The notes beneath the pieces were generated by a model. The model saw only the letters and a list, made by a program, of their open reading frames with translations, had not been told where the DNA came from and made no database searches. Made by a program: the position numbers and the translations under genes. 64,000 nucleotides of DNA from Gallaecimonas xiamenensis 3-C-1 (GTDB taxonomy: Bacteria; Pseudomonadota; Gammaproteobacteria; Enterobacterales; Gallaecimonadaceae), in the NCBI RefSeq assembly GCF_000299915.1, contig NZ_AMRI01000006.1, positions 62,001 to 126,000 of the forward strand, written 5' to 3'. Shown one piece after another: positions 7,769 through 15,945 of this stretch. Position 1 is the first letter of the stretch; each line of letters opens with the position of its first letter.

Positions 7769-10543
7769 ATGCCCCTGATGCGCACCCTCACGGCAGCAGC
7801 CGTGGCCACGGCGCTGCTTGGCGGCTGCCAGGCCACCACCCCGGCCAGCACCACCACCAGCGCCGCCCAGAACCTCCCAGAAGTAAAGATCCCCTACCAG
7901 GTGTTCACCCTGGACAACGGCCTGACCCTGGTGGTCCATGAAGACCACAAGGCGCCCATCGTCGCCGTCAACGTCTGGTACGGCGTTGGCTCCAAGGACG
8001 AGAAGCCCGGTAAAACCGGTTTTGCCCACCTCTTTGAACACCTGATGTTCAACGGCTCCGAAAACTTCAACGACGAGTACTTCGGCCCCTTTGAAAAGGC
8101 CGGTGCCACCGACATGAACGGCACCACCAACAACGACCGCACCAACTACTTTGAAAACGTCCCCACCCCGGCCCTGGATATGGCCCTGTGGATGGAGTCT
8201 GACCGCATGGGCCACCTGGTGGGCGCCATCGACCAGGCCAAGCTGGACGAGCAACGCGGTGTGGTGCAGAACGAGAAACGCCAGGGCGAATCCCAGCCCT
8301 ATGGCCGCGTCTTCGGCTACCTGGCCGAGCAGACCTTCCCCAAAGGCCACCCTTACTCCTGGTCGGTGATCGGCTCCATGGACGATCTCAACGCCGCCTC
8401 CCTGGATGACGTCAAAGACTGGTTCAAGAGTTATTACGGCGCCGCCAATGCCGTCGTCGTGCTGGCCGGTGACATCACCCCCGACCAGGCCAAGGCCAAG
8501 GTCGAGAAATACTTCGGCGACATCCCCGCCGGCCAACCCCTGAAGAAGATGCAGTCCTGGGTTGCCAAGAGCCAAGGCACCAAGCGCGCCACCATGCAGG
8601 ACCAGGTGCCCAACGCCCGCCTCTACAAGGTGTGGAACGTGGCCGAGACCGGCACTGCCGACAGCGACTACATGGACCTGCTGTCCGACCTGCTCACCGG
8701 CGGCAAGAGCTCCAGGCTCTACCAGCGCCTGGTGGAGCAGGAACAGCTCGCCACCAATGTCTACTCCTTCAACTACGCCCGCCTGCTGGCCGGGCAGATG
8801 ATCATCCTGGCCGACGCCAAGCCGGGCGTGTCCCTGGAGCGCATCGAGAAGGTGATTGACGAAGAGCTGGCCAAGCTGGCCAGCCAAGGCCCCAGCCAGC
8901 AGGATCTGGACAGGGTCAAATTCAGCCAGGTGGCCAACCTGGTGCGGGGCGCCGAGCGTATCGGCGGCTTCGGCGGCAAGTCCGACATCCTGGCCTCCGG
9001 CATGGTCTACCACGGCGACCCGGGCTACTACCAGAAGCAGCTGGGCCACCTGGAGCAGGCCACCCCGGCCGACATCCAAGCCGCCATCAATACCTGGCTG
9101 AACGACGGCGCCTTCGTGCTGAACGTGGTACCCCAGCCCGACTATAAAACGGCGGCGGCCGGTGCCGATCGCAGCAAGCTGCCCGCCGTGGGCAAGCTGC
9201 CCACCCTGAGCCTGCCGTCTCTGCACAGCTTTACCCTGTCCAACGGCCTGGAAGTGGCCCTGGCCGAGCGCCACGACACCCCCACTGTCGAGCTGCAATT
9301 TAGCTTTGACGGCGGCTACGCGGCCGACTACGGCCACAAGGCCGGCGCCGCCAGCTTTACCATGGCCATGCTGGCCGAAGGTACCCAGAGCCTGAGCGCC
9401 GCCCAACTGTCCGACGCCATGCAGGAGCTGGGCAGCAACTGGTCCAGCCAAGCCAGCCTCGATAGCGCCAACATCAGCCTGGACGCCCTGACCGTCAACC
9501 TGGACCCGTCCCTGGCCCTGCTCAGCGACCTTATCCAGCACCCGGCTTTCAGCCAGGACAGCATCGACAAGCAGCGCTCCCGCTGGCTGGAAAACCTCAA
9601 CCAGGAGAAGGCCCAGCCCATGGCCATGGCCCTGCGGGTCCTGCCCAGCCTGCTGTACGGCAAGGACCACGCCTACAGCGCGCCCCTGACCGGCTCCGGC
9701 ACCAAGGACTCCATCAGCGCCCTCAAGCGTGAAGATCTGGTGAGCTTCCACGACACCTGGCTGCGCCCCGACAACGGCCGCCTGGTGGTGGTGGGTGACA
9801 CCACCGAAGCCCAGCTCAAGCCGCTGCTGGAAAAACACTTCGCCAACTGGCAGGCCCCGGCCCAAGCCAAGCCCCAAAAACAGCTGGACCAGGTAGCCCA
9901 GCAGGGCGAGAGCCGGGTCTTCCTGATTGACCAGCCCGGTAGCCCCCAGGCCACCATCATCGCCGGCCAGCTGGCGCCGTCCGAGCGCAGTGACCAGGCC
10001 ACCGCCATCGACGTGATGAACGCCATTTTCGGCGGTACCTTCACCTCCAGGCTCAACATGAACCTGCGTGAAGACAAGCACTGGTCCTATGGTGCCCGCT
10101 CCATCTGGCTCAAGGCCGAAGGCCAGGGCATGTACTTTGCCTACGCCCCGGTACAGGTGGACAAGACCAAGGAGTCTATCCAGGAGATGGTCAAGGAGCT
10201 GAAGGCCTACACCGGCAAAGCCCCTGCCACCCAGGCCGAGCTGGACAAGATCAAGGCCAACAAAACGGCCAAGTTGCCCGGCGCCTATGAAACCAAGGGA
10301 GCCTTGCTGGGTGCCATTGGTGACACCCTGGCCCAGGGCAAGGATATGACCTGGCTGGAAGGCTACGGCAACCGCGTCAACACCCTGACCCTGGACCAGG
10401 TGCAGGCCACCGCCAAAGGGGTACTGCACCCCGACGCCCTGACCTGGGTCGTGGTCGGCGATCTGAGCCAAATCGAAGATAAGGTGCGCAGCCTCAAGCT
10501 GGGCAAGGTGGTGAAGCTGGACAGCGACGGCAACCCCATCTAA
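7769..10543 (+). CDS. M16 family zinc metalloprotease, lipoprotein
   Basis: 924 aa. A lipoprotein signal ends in LLGGC (Cys20). The N-terminal M16 domain (residues about 45-260) holds the inverted zinc motif HLFEH in FAHLFEHLMFNG, with the third ligand expected in the EQRGVVQNEKR helix about 75 residues on. The second half (about 490-900) is another M16 repeat; its equivalent segment GHKAGAASFTMAML lacks the HxxEH ligands, as in the structural half of pitrilysin-like enzymes. It should degrade peptides in the periplasm, anchored to a membrane. A 967-codon open frame antisense to it is a GC artefact. Own terminator follows. Confidence 0.9.
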   Translation: MPLMRTLTAAAVATALLGGCQATTPASTTTSAAQNLPEVKIPYQVFTLDNGLTLVVHEDHKAPIVAVNVWYGVGSKDEKPGKTGFAHLFEHLMFNGSENFNDEYFGPFEKAGATDMNGTTNNDRTNYFENVPTPALDMALWMESDRMGHLVGAIDQAKLDEQRGVVQNEKRQGESQPYGRVFGYLAEQTFPKGHPYSWSVIGSMDDLNAASLDDVKDWFKSYYGAANAVVVLAGDITPDQAKAKVEKYFGDIPAGQPLKKMQSWVAKSQGTKRATMQDQVPNARLYKVWNVAETGTADSDYMDLLSDLLTGGKSSRLYQRLVEQEQLATNVYSFNYARLLAGQMIILADAKPGVSLERIEKVIDEELAKLASQGPSQQDLDRVKFSQVANLVRGAERIGGFGGKSDILASGMVYHGDPGYYQKQLGHLEQATPADIQAAINTWLNDGAFVLNVVPQPDYKTAAAGADRSKLPAVGKLPTLSLPSLHSFTLSNGLEVALAERHDTPTVELQFSFDGGYAADYGHKAGAASFTMAMLAEGTQSLSAAQLSDAMQELGSNWSSQASLDSANISLDALTVNLDPSLALLSDLIQHPAFSQDSIDKQRSRWLENLNQEKAQPMAMALRVLPSLLYGKDHAYSAPLTGSGTKDSISALKREDLVSFHDTWLRPDNGRLVVVGDTTEAQLKPLLEKHFANWQAPAQAKPQKQLDQVAQQGESRVFLIDQPGSPQATIIAGQLAPSERSDQATAIDVMNAIFGGTFTSRLNMNLREDKHWSYGARSIWLKAEGQGMYFAYAPVQVDKTKESIQEMVKELKAYTGKAPATQAELDKIKANKTAKLPGAYETKGALLGAIGDTLAQGKDMTWLEGYGNRVNTLTLDQVQATAKGVLHPDALTWVVVGDLSQIEDKVRSLKLGKVVKLDSDGNPI

Positions 10544-10565
10544 GCAACGGTTCCAACCAACCTTT

Positions 10566-10589
10566 GGGGGCGCTTGGCGCCCCTTTTTT
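10566..10589 (+). terminator. Rho-independent terminator after the M16 peptidase
   Basis: GGGGCGC / GCGCCCC hairpin with a short TTG loop followed by six T, about 25 bp after the stop codon. Confidence 0.85.
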
Positions 10590-10642
10590 GTCACTGGCGA
10601 TTTAGGCTGGGCAACCTATCTTGAAGCAAAGGAGGAGGCGTT

Positions 10643-11170
10643 ATGGGAAGAAGGTTCTGGGCAGTGTTACCCCTGCTGCTGGCAGGCTGCGCCGTTACCC
10701 AGGAGGACTGTGTCAGCACCGACTGGCACCAGCAAGGCCTGGAAGACGGCTTTGACGGCCTGGTGGCCCGCAGCGGCTATTGGGTCAGCCAATGCCAACC
10801 CCATGGGGTCAAGGTGGACAGCGCCGCCTACAGCCGGGGCTGGGGCGATGGCAACCGCCAGTATTGCACCAGCGAGCAGGGCTACCGCCACGGCACCCTG
10901 GGCCACAGTTACCAGGGGGTCTGCCCGGCCGACACCGAAGAGGCCTTTCTCAACAGTTACAACAAGGGGCTGCGCCTATACGAAAAGGCCCAGTACCGCG
11001 AATCCCTCTATGACCGCCAACGGGATATCCGCTGGCGCATCAGCGATATCGACAGCCGTCTCAACGACGCTAAACTGTCCCCCCAGACCCGCGATTCCCT
11101 GCGCTGGGAACGCCAACAACTGACCTACGAGCTGATGCACATCGACAGCCTGCTGCTGCGCAGCCTCTGA
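10643..11170 (+). CDS. DUF2799 domain lipoprotein (copy 1)
   Basis: 175 aa. Lipobox LLAGC (Cys16). The mature part has the DUF2799 pattern: DWHQQGLEDGFDG, YSRGWGDGNRQYCTSEQGYRHGTLGHSYQGVCP, then YNKGLRLYEK. Repeated G-rich and cysteine positions (DC, QC, YC, VC) suggest two disulfides. The C-terminal 60 residues are helical and charged. Start chosen by an AAAGGAGGAGG Shine-Dalgarno. Function unknown. Copy 2 begins 67 bp downstream in the same direction and is clearly a paralogue, so this is a tandem duplication. Confidence 0.8.
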   Translation: MGRRFWAVLPLLLAGCAVTQEDCVSTDWHQQGLEDGFDGLVARSGYWVSQCQPHGVKVDSAAYSRGWGDGNRQYCTSEQGYRHGTLGHSYQGVCPADTEEAFLNSYNKGLRLYEKAQYRESLYDRQRDIRWRISDIDSRLNDAKLSPQTRDSLRWERQQLTYELMHIDSLLLRSL

Positions 11171-11237
11171 GGTAGGGCCACATACCCGGCGCCCGCTGGT
11201 CGCCCTTTAAACAAAGATAACCATAAGAGGACGACAG

Positions 11238-11984
11238 ATGCGGGTACTCATACTGGCGCTGGCGGCGCTGCTCAGCGGCTGCGCCGCCGTCACCGCCGAA
11301 CAGTGCGCCACCATGAACTGGCACCAGCAAGGGGTCAACGACGGCTTCAACGGCCTGGTGGCCCGTAGCGGCTATTGGCTGAGCCAATGCCGGGAATACG
11401 ATATTGGCATAGACCAAAGCGCCTACAGCCAGGGCTGGGCCCAGGGCAACGGCCAGTACTGCACCCCGGCCCAGGGCTATCGCCACGGCAGCCAGGGCCA
11501 CAGCTACCAGGGCGTCTGCCAGGGCCCGGGCCTGCAGGCCTTCCTGGACAGCTACCAACGTGGCCACCAGCTCTTCGAAAGAAACCAGTACCGCCAATCG
11601 CTGCAAAACCGCCAGCAGGAGCTGCGCCGGCGCATGGCCGATCTGGATCGCCAGCTGCAAACCCCCTATGTGCCCTGCACCAGGCAGGTTGCTTTCAGCG
11701 CGCCCCCAGCCAGGCTGCAACCCAGCCCAGCGGCGCCGGCGTCCAAAGGAGTGGTCGGCAGGTTAGCCTTGGAAGTGGCGCAAAAGGCCAAAGATCAACA
11801 GGGTAAGCCCGATAAACCCGGCCGCCCCGACCAGCCAGGCAAGCCCGATAAACCTGGTAAGCCTGCCAAACCCTGCCAACCCCAGGGACTGGATCCCCAG
11901 GCCCGCCGGGAACTGCTCTGGCAGCGCCAGCAGCTCAGCGACGAGCTGATGCACCTGGACGACCTGTTGCTGGAACTGCTCTAA
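11238..11984 (+). CDS. DUF2799 domain lipoprotein (copy 2) with collagen-like Pro-Gly-Lys insertion
   Basis: 248 aa, about 73 longer than copy 1. Lipobox LLSGC (Cys15), then the same DUF2799 pattern (NWHQQGVNDGFNG, YCTPAQGYRHGSQGHSYQGVC). Between the helix RRRMADLDRQLQ and the shared C-terminal helix (RRELLWQRQQLSDELMHLDDLLLELL) lies an insertion at about residues 140-220. It contains a low-complexity run of PGKPDKPGKP-type units, basic and extended. It probably forms a flexible spacer, possibly contacting peptidoglycan or LPS; this is inference. The C-terminal helix aligns with copy 1, so the spacer was inserted, not appended. Confidence 0.8.
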   Translation: MRVLILALAALLSGCAAVTAEQCATMNWHQQGVNDGFNGLVARSGYWLSQCREYDIGIDQSAYSQGWAQGNGQYCTPAQGYRHGSQGHSYQGVCQGPGLQAFLDSYQRGHQLFERNQYRQSLQNRQQELRRRMADLDRQLQTPYVPCTRQVAFSAPPARLQPSPAAPASKGVVGRLALEVAQKAKDQQGKPDKPGRPDQPGKPDKPGKPAKPCQPQGLDPQARRELLWQRQQLSDELMHLDDLLLELL

Positions 11985-11987
11985 CAA

Positions 11988-12010
11988 AAAGGCGCCTTGC
12001 GGCGCCTTTT
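11988..12010. terminator. Bidirectional terminator between DUF2799 copy 2 and the M17 peptidase gene
   Basis: GGCGCC / GGCGCC stem with a TTGC loop, flanked by A-run on the left and T-run on the right, between two convergent genes whose stops lie within 30 bp. Confidence 0.85.
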
Positions 12011-13399
12011 TTAGTTCAGCAGCTCGCCGTTTAGCAGCGCCTGCAGGCTGAAACGGACCCCGAAGCCGGTCACCTCTGTGGCCACCAGGCCCAGGCCGCC
12101 CTTGTGCTCGGCGGCGCTGAGATCCACATGGACCCAGTTCACCCCGGGCTCAACGAAGCGAGACAGGAAGCGGGCCGCGTCGATATGGTCGCAACTGGTG
12201 CCGGGGTGGCACTGCTTGATGTCCGCCACGTCCGACTCGATGTTGTCGTCGTAGTCGCTATCCAGGGGGAAGGGCCAGACCCGCTCGCCGCTCTGGCGGC
12301 CGGCGTCGATCAGCGCTTCACGCCAGTCATCCCTGTTGCTGAACACGCCGCTCTGGGCCGTGCCTATGGCCCTGATGCAGGCACCGGTCAGGGTAGCGTA
12401 GTCCAGCACCAGGGCCGGGTTTTCCCGGGACGCCAGGGTCAGGGTGTCGGCCAGCACCATGCGCCCTTCGGCGTCGGTGTCCACCACCTCGATGGTGGTG
12501 CCGTTCAGGGCCCGCACCAGATCGTTGGGCTTGTAGGCCTTGGGGCCAATGTGGTTTTCGGCCAGGGCCAGCCAGCAGTCCACTTCCAGATCGCTGCCCA
12601 GCTCGGACAGGGCCCAGAGGGTGCCAAGGGCCACGGCGCTGCCGCCCATGTCGCCTTGCATGCCGAACATATGGCTGGTCTTGAGGTTGTAGCCGCCGGT
12701 ATCAAAACACAGGCCCTTGCCCACCAGGGCCACCTTGGCCCTGGCGCCCTGGGGCCGGTAGCGCAGCCGCACTATGGCCGCTTCGTCGTTGTCCGAGCCT
12801 TTGGACACGGCCAGGAAGGCGCCGGCGCCCATGCCGTCCAGACGGGTCTGGTCGTACATTTCCAGCTGCCAGCCGTTGTCCCTGGCCAGTTGCTCCAGCA
12901 CGGTGCGGTACTTGGCGGGGGTGAGTTCGGAGGCCGGCAGGGCGCTCAGCCAACGGGCCAGGCCGTTGCCCTTGGCTTCGGCCAGCAGGCGCTGGCCGTC
13001 CAGCTCCAGTTCAGTGCTGATGCGGGCCAGCTCCTGGCCCTTGGCCTGGTCGGCCTTGAAGCTGGGCAGCTGCACCTGGCGGGCCAGCAGGGCCGCCACC
13101 AGGGCTTCGACCCAGGGGGCATCGTCACCCTGGATATGGACGCTGGCCGGGGCGGCGTCACCCAACACCGCCAGCCATTTGCGCACCTGGCTGTGGCGCT
13201 CGAAGGTGCTGGTCACGGCTTTGGGGTCCACCACCAGGGTGGGGCTGGGCTCGGCCAGCAGCCAGGCGCCGGCCTTGGGGGCCAGGGCCTTGAGGGCGGC
13301 CAGGCCGGCCGGGGCCCGGGCCGGGTCCAGGCAGATCAGCAAGTCGCTGTCCTGGGCACCGGTGGTCAATTCGATTTTAGGAAATTCAAAGTGTTGCAT
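12011..13399 (-). CDS. M17 family leucyl aminopeptidase
   Basis: 462 aa. The catalytic C-terminal domain carries the two-metal site: VALVGKGLCFDTGGYNLK (Lys and Asp), MQGDMGGSA (Asp) and DTDAEGRMVLADTL, the M17 signature. The typical NTDAEGR reads DTDAEGR here, within family variation. The N-terminal 160 residues form the less conserved alpha/beta domain. It cleaves N-terminal residues from peptides in the cytosol as a hexamer. It is close to PepA/PepB, but I cannot say which, so no symbol is given. A GC-rich antisense open frame of 436 codons is a shadow. Confidence 0.88.
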   Translation of the reverse strand: MQHFEFPKIELTTGAQDSDLLICLDPARAPAGLAALKALAPKAGAWLLAEPSPTLVVDPKAVTSTFERHSQVRKWLAVLGDAAPASVHIQGDDAPWVEALVAALLARQVQLPSFKADQAKGQELARISTELELDGQRLLAEAKGNGLARWLSALPASELTPAKYRTVLEQLARDNGWQLEMYDQTRLDGMGAGAFLAVSKGSDNDEAAIVRLRYRPQGARAKVALVGKGLCFDTGGYNLKTSHMFGMQGDMGGSAVALGTLWALSELGSDLEVDCWLALAENHIGPKAYKPNDLVRALNGTTIEVVDTDAEGRMVLADTLTLASRENPALVLDYATLTGACIRAIGTAQSGVFSNRDDWREALIDAGRQSGERVWPFPLDSDYDDNIESDVADIKQCHPGTSCDHIDAARFLSRFVEPGVNWVHVDLSAAEHKGGLGLVATEVTGFGVRFSLQALLNGELLN

Positions 13400-13518
13400 C
13401 TAAGGTCCCCTTGAGGGCAAGTGGCGCCATTATAGTGGCCCGAACGGGCTATCTACAAAGGCACGGTCCGGGACTAGACTGGATGGCGACCAACACCAAA
13501 GGACTGACAGGAGTTTTT

Positions 13519-14088
13519 ATGAAAAGGACCACCCTCGCCCTGTGCCTGGCTCTGGCTCCCTGGGCAAGCCAGGCCGGTGACATCGAAGAGGCCATAGCAG
13601 CGGGCCAGGCCGCCTATCAGCAAGGCAAGCTGTCACAGGCCGCCAGCCAGTTGGCTTATGCCGCCACCCTGATCCAACAGCAACAGGGCGAGCAGCTGTC
13701 CAAGCTGTTCCCACCCCCCCTGGCCGGCTGGACCGCCGACGAACCCGAGCACGACAATGCCAGCATGTCGCTGCTGGGGGGCGGCGTGCACAGCGAAAGG
13801 CTTTACTACAAGGGGGACGACATCAGCCTGACCCTGCGTATCCTCAAGGACTCTCCCTTGATGCAAGCCCTGGCCGGCATGTTGGCCAGTCCTCAGATGG
13901 CTGCCATGGCCGGCTATAAACTCAAGAAGATCAATGGCGCCAATACCATGCTGCAAACCCAGGACGACATGAACCTGACCCTGGTCCAAGGCAGCGTCAT
14001 GGTGCAGATAGAGTGCGACGGTTGCGAAGAAGCCGACCTGGTGGCCTATGCCGGCAAGCTGGACCTGACAGCCATGGAACAGCTATGA
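13519..14088 (+). CDS. Hypothetical secreted protein
   Basis: 189 aa. MKRTTLALCLALAPWASQAG is a Sec signal peptide with cleavage after AQA-type SQA. The mature N-terminus is helical (IEEAIAAGQAAYQQGKLSQAASQLAYAATLIQQQ), resembling a single TPR-like unit, followed by a beta-rich part. Two cysteines close together (IECDGCEE) could bind metal or form a disulfide. The start is placed at 13519 because CAGGAG precedes it and the upstream in-frame sequence has no signal features. Family not recognised. Confidence 0.65.
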   Translation: MKRTTLALCLALAPWASQAGDIEEAIAAGQAAYQQGKLSQAASQLAYAATLIQQQQGEQLSKLFPPPLAGWTADEPEHDNASMSLLGGGVHSERLYYKGDDISLTLRILKDSPLMQALAGMLASPQMAAMAGYKLKKINGANTMLQTQDDMNLTLVQGSVMVQIECDGCEEADLVAYAGKLDLTAMEQL

Positions 14089-14089
14089 A

Positions 14090-14113
14090 AAAAGGCGGCC
14101 GAGGCCGCCTTTT
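14090..14113. terminator. Terminator between convergent secreted-protein and acyltransferase genes
   Basis: AAAGGCGGCC / GGCCGCCTTT stem with a GA loop, directly after the stop codon of the plus-strand gene and next to the stop of the minus-strand acyltransferase. Confidence 0.75.
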
Positions 14114-14114
14114 C

Positions 14115-15044
14115 CTATGAACCCTGTTCGGACAGGTCCAACGCCGCTGCCGGCCGCTCCACCAGCTGGGCCAGCTTGTCGTCCTTATGTTGCCAGCGCT
14201 GGTTGAGCCAGCCTTGGAAACGGCGCTTGAAGTCCACGTCGTTGAAGTAGTCGCCGATCACCTCGTCGGTGACCTCCAAGGCCTCGATGTCCACCACGAT
14301 GCGGGTCATGCCGCCGGTCAGCACGGTGCGACCGATACGGCCTTCGGCGCCGGGGTAGGCCAGGGTCACGTCCAGCACCTTGTCGAACTGTTTACCCATG
14401 GCCGACAGGGTAAAGGCGATACCGGCGGCCTTGGGGGGCAACAGGTGCCGAAAGGGGCTGTTGCGTTTGACGCGCTTGTCGGCGGTAAAGCGGGTGCCTT
14501 CCACGAAGTTGATCATGGTGGACGGGTGGTGCTTGAGCTTGGCGCAGGCCTTGGCGGTGGACTCGATGTCCTTGCCTTTCTTATGGGGGTGTTTCTTCAG
14601 GTAGGCCGTGGAATAACGGCGCATAAAGGGCATGTCCATGGCCCAACAGCCCAGGCCCAGGAAGGGCACATAGATCAGTTCATGCTTGAGGAAGAAACGG
14701 GGCAACGGCAGCTTACCGCCGGCTATGCCGTACAGCACCACTATGTCCAGCCAGGACAGGTGGTTGGCCATCATCAGGTACCAGCCGCGCTTATCCAGGC
14801 CGTCCAGGCCACGGACCTGCCATTCGATCTTGTTGCCAAGGCGCAGTATGGCCAGGTTCAACAGGCTCCAAGCCCTGATACACAGCTCCATGACGTTGGT
14901 CATGAAACGGCGCCAGACCGGGATCGGCAGCAGCAGCTTGGGCAAGGACAGCAGCATCACCATGCCGCCCCAGAAGGAGACGTTGATACAAAGCAGCGCC
15001 AGCAGCAGCGGCGCCAGTATGATTCCGGGCAGAAAACTCAGCAT
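14115..15044 (-). CDS. 1-acyl-glycerol-3-phosphate acyltransferase family protein (YihG-like), copy B
   Basis: 309 aa. N-terminal hydrophobic region (residues 1-40), then the PlsC motifs: NHLSWLD (block I, NHxxxxD), RFFLKHELIYVPFLG (block II) and FVEGTRF (block III). These enzymes move acyl chains to phospholipid precursors at the inner membrane. The protein aligns along its length with the gene just upstream (next entry), so the pair arose by tandem duplication. Gap of 10 bp to that gene, so same operon as speA. Confidence 0.85.
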   Translation of the reverse strand: MLSFLPGIILAPLLLALLCINVSFWGGMVMLLSLPKLLLPIPVWRRFMTNVMELCIRAWSLLNLAILRLGNKIEWQVRGLDGLDKRGWYLMMANHLSWLDIVVLYGIAGGKLPLPRFFLKHELIYVPFLGLGCWAMDMPFMRRYSTAYLKKHPHKKGKDIESTAKACAKLKHHPSTMINFVEGTRFTADKRVKRNSPFRHLLPPKAAGIAFTLSAMGKQFDKVLDVTLAYPGAEGRIGRTVLTGGMTRIVVDIEALEVTDEVIGDYFNDVDFKRRFQGWLNQRWQHKDDKLAQLVERPAAALDLSEQGS

Positions 15045-15054
15045 GGGGTCCCTG

Positions 15055-15945
15055 TTATTTCGCTTTCATGCGGGCTAGCTCAGCATCCTTCTGTGCCCAC
15101 ATCTGATTCACCCATTCCTGGAAACGGGCCTTGTACTCGGCGTCACCAACATAATCACCGAGTATTTTGTCGTCAATTGGTAATACGCGGATCTTAACCT
15201 TGATCTCTTTAACCCGGCCACTGATGAAATCCCAGAAGCTAGGGATCTCCTTGCCGTAGCAGATGGTGACGTCCAGCAACTTGTGCAGCTTGTCGCCCAT
15301 GGCACTGAGCACAAAGCCGACACCGCCGGCCTTGGGCTTGAGCAGGTGGGCGTAGGGGCTGGCCTGCTTGAGGTGCTTACCCAGGGTAAAGCGCGTTCCT
15401 TCTACGAAGTTCATTACCGTTACCGGCATGTCGCGGAATTTTTCGCAGGCCTTGCGGGTGGTATCGATGTCCTTCTGGGCCAGGGACGGGTCCTTGGCGA
15501 TCTGCGCCTTGGTGTGGCGGCGCATAAAGGGAAAGTCCAGGGCCCACCAGCACAGGCCCAGGAAGGGCACGTACAGCAGTTCCTTTTTCAGGAAGAATTT
15601 GATGAAGGGGATGCGGCCGTTGAAGATCCGTTGCAGCACCAGGATGTCCACCCAGGACTGGTGATTGGCCACCACCAGGTACCAATCCTTCTTCTTGAGC
15701 CCCTCCAGCCCTTCCACCACCCAGCGGGTGTGGGAAAACAGCCGGCTGTTGAGGTTGTTGATGCTGATCCAAAGGGTGGCGACCCGGTCCAGTATCCAGT
15801 TACAGAGGCTGCGTACCGCCTTGAGGGGCAGCAGCAGCTTGATCACCCCCAGCCCCAGGGCCAGGGGAAACCAGAACAGGGTGTTGAGCAGGTAGCCCAA
15901 CACCGCCAGCGGACCTTTGAGAAAACTCGGCAGGAAAGCCAGCAT
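15055..15945 (-). CDS. 1-acyl-glycerol-3-phosphate acyltransferase family protein (YihG-like), copy A
   Basis: 296 aa. Same layout as copy B: hydrophobic N-terminus, NHQSWVD, KFFLKKELLYVPFLG, NFVEGTRFT. The ATG at 15945 shares one base with the speA stop (TGATG), so it is translationally coupled to speA. An in-frame TTG one codon upstream is less likely. Two diverged yet intact copies suggest different acyl or head-group preference, which the sequence does not reveal. Confidence 0.85.
   Translation of the reverse strand: MLAFLPSFLKGPLAVLGYLLNTLFWFPLALGLGVIKLLLPLKAVRSLCNWILDRVATLWISINNLNSRLFSHTRWVVEGLEGLKKKDWYLVVANHQSWVDILVLQRIFNGRIPFIKFFLKKELLYVPFLGLCWWALDFPFMRRHTKAQIAKDPSLAQKDIDTTRKACEKFRDMPVTVMNFVEGTRFTLGKHLKQASPYAHLLKPKAGGVGFVLSAMGDKLHKLLDVTICYGKEIPSFWDFISGRVKEIKVKIRVLPIDDKILGDYVGDAEYKARFQEWVNQMWAQKDAELARMKAK

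Noticed and set aside
7691-10594. 967-codon open frame antisense to the M16 peptidase
   Set aside because: Low-complexity Gly/Val/Leu/His composition typical of antisense frames in GC-rich genes. The plus-strand product has a signal and zinc motif.
12104-13414. 436-codon open frame antisense to the M17 peptidase
   Set aside because: Same GC artefact; no domain or ribosome site, while the M17 signature is on the other strand.
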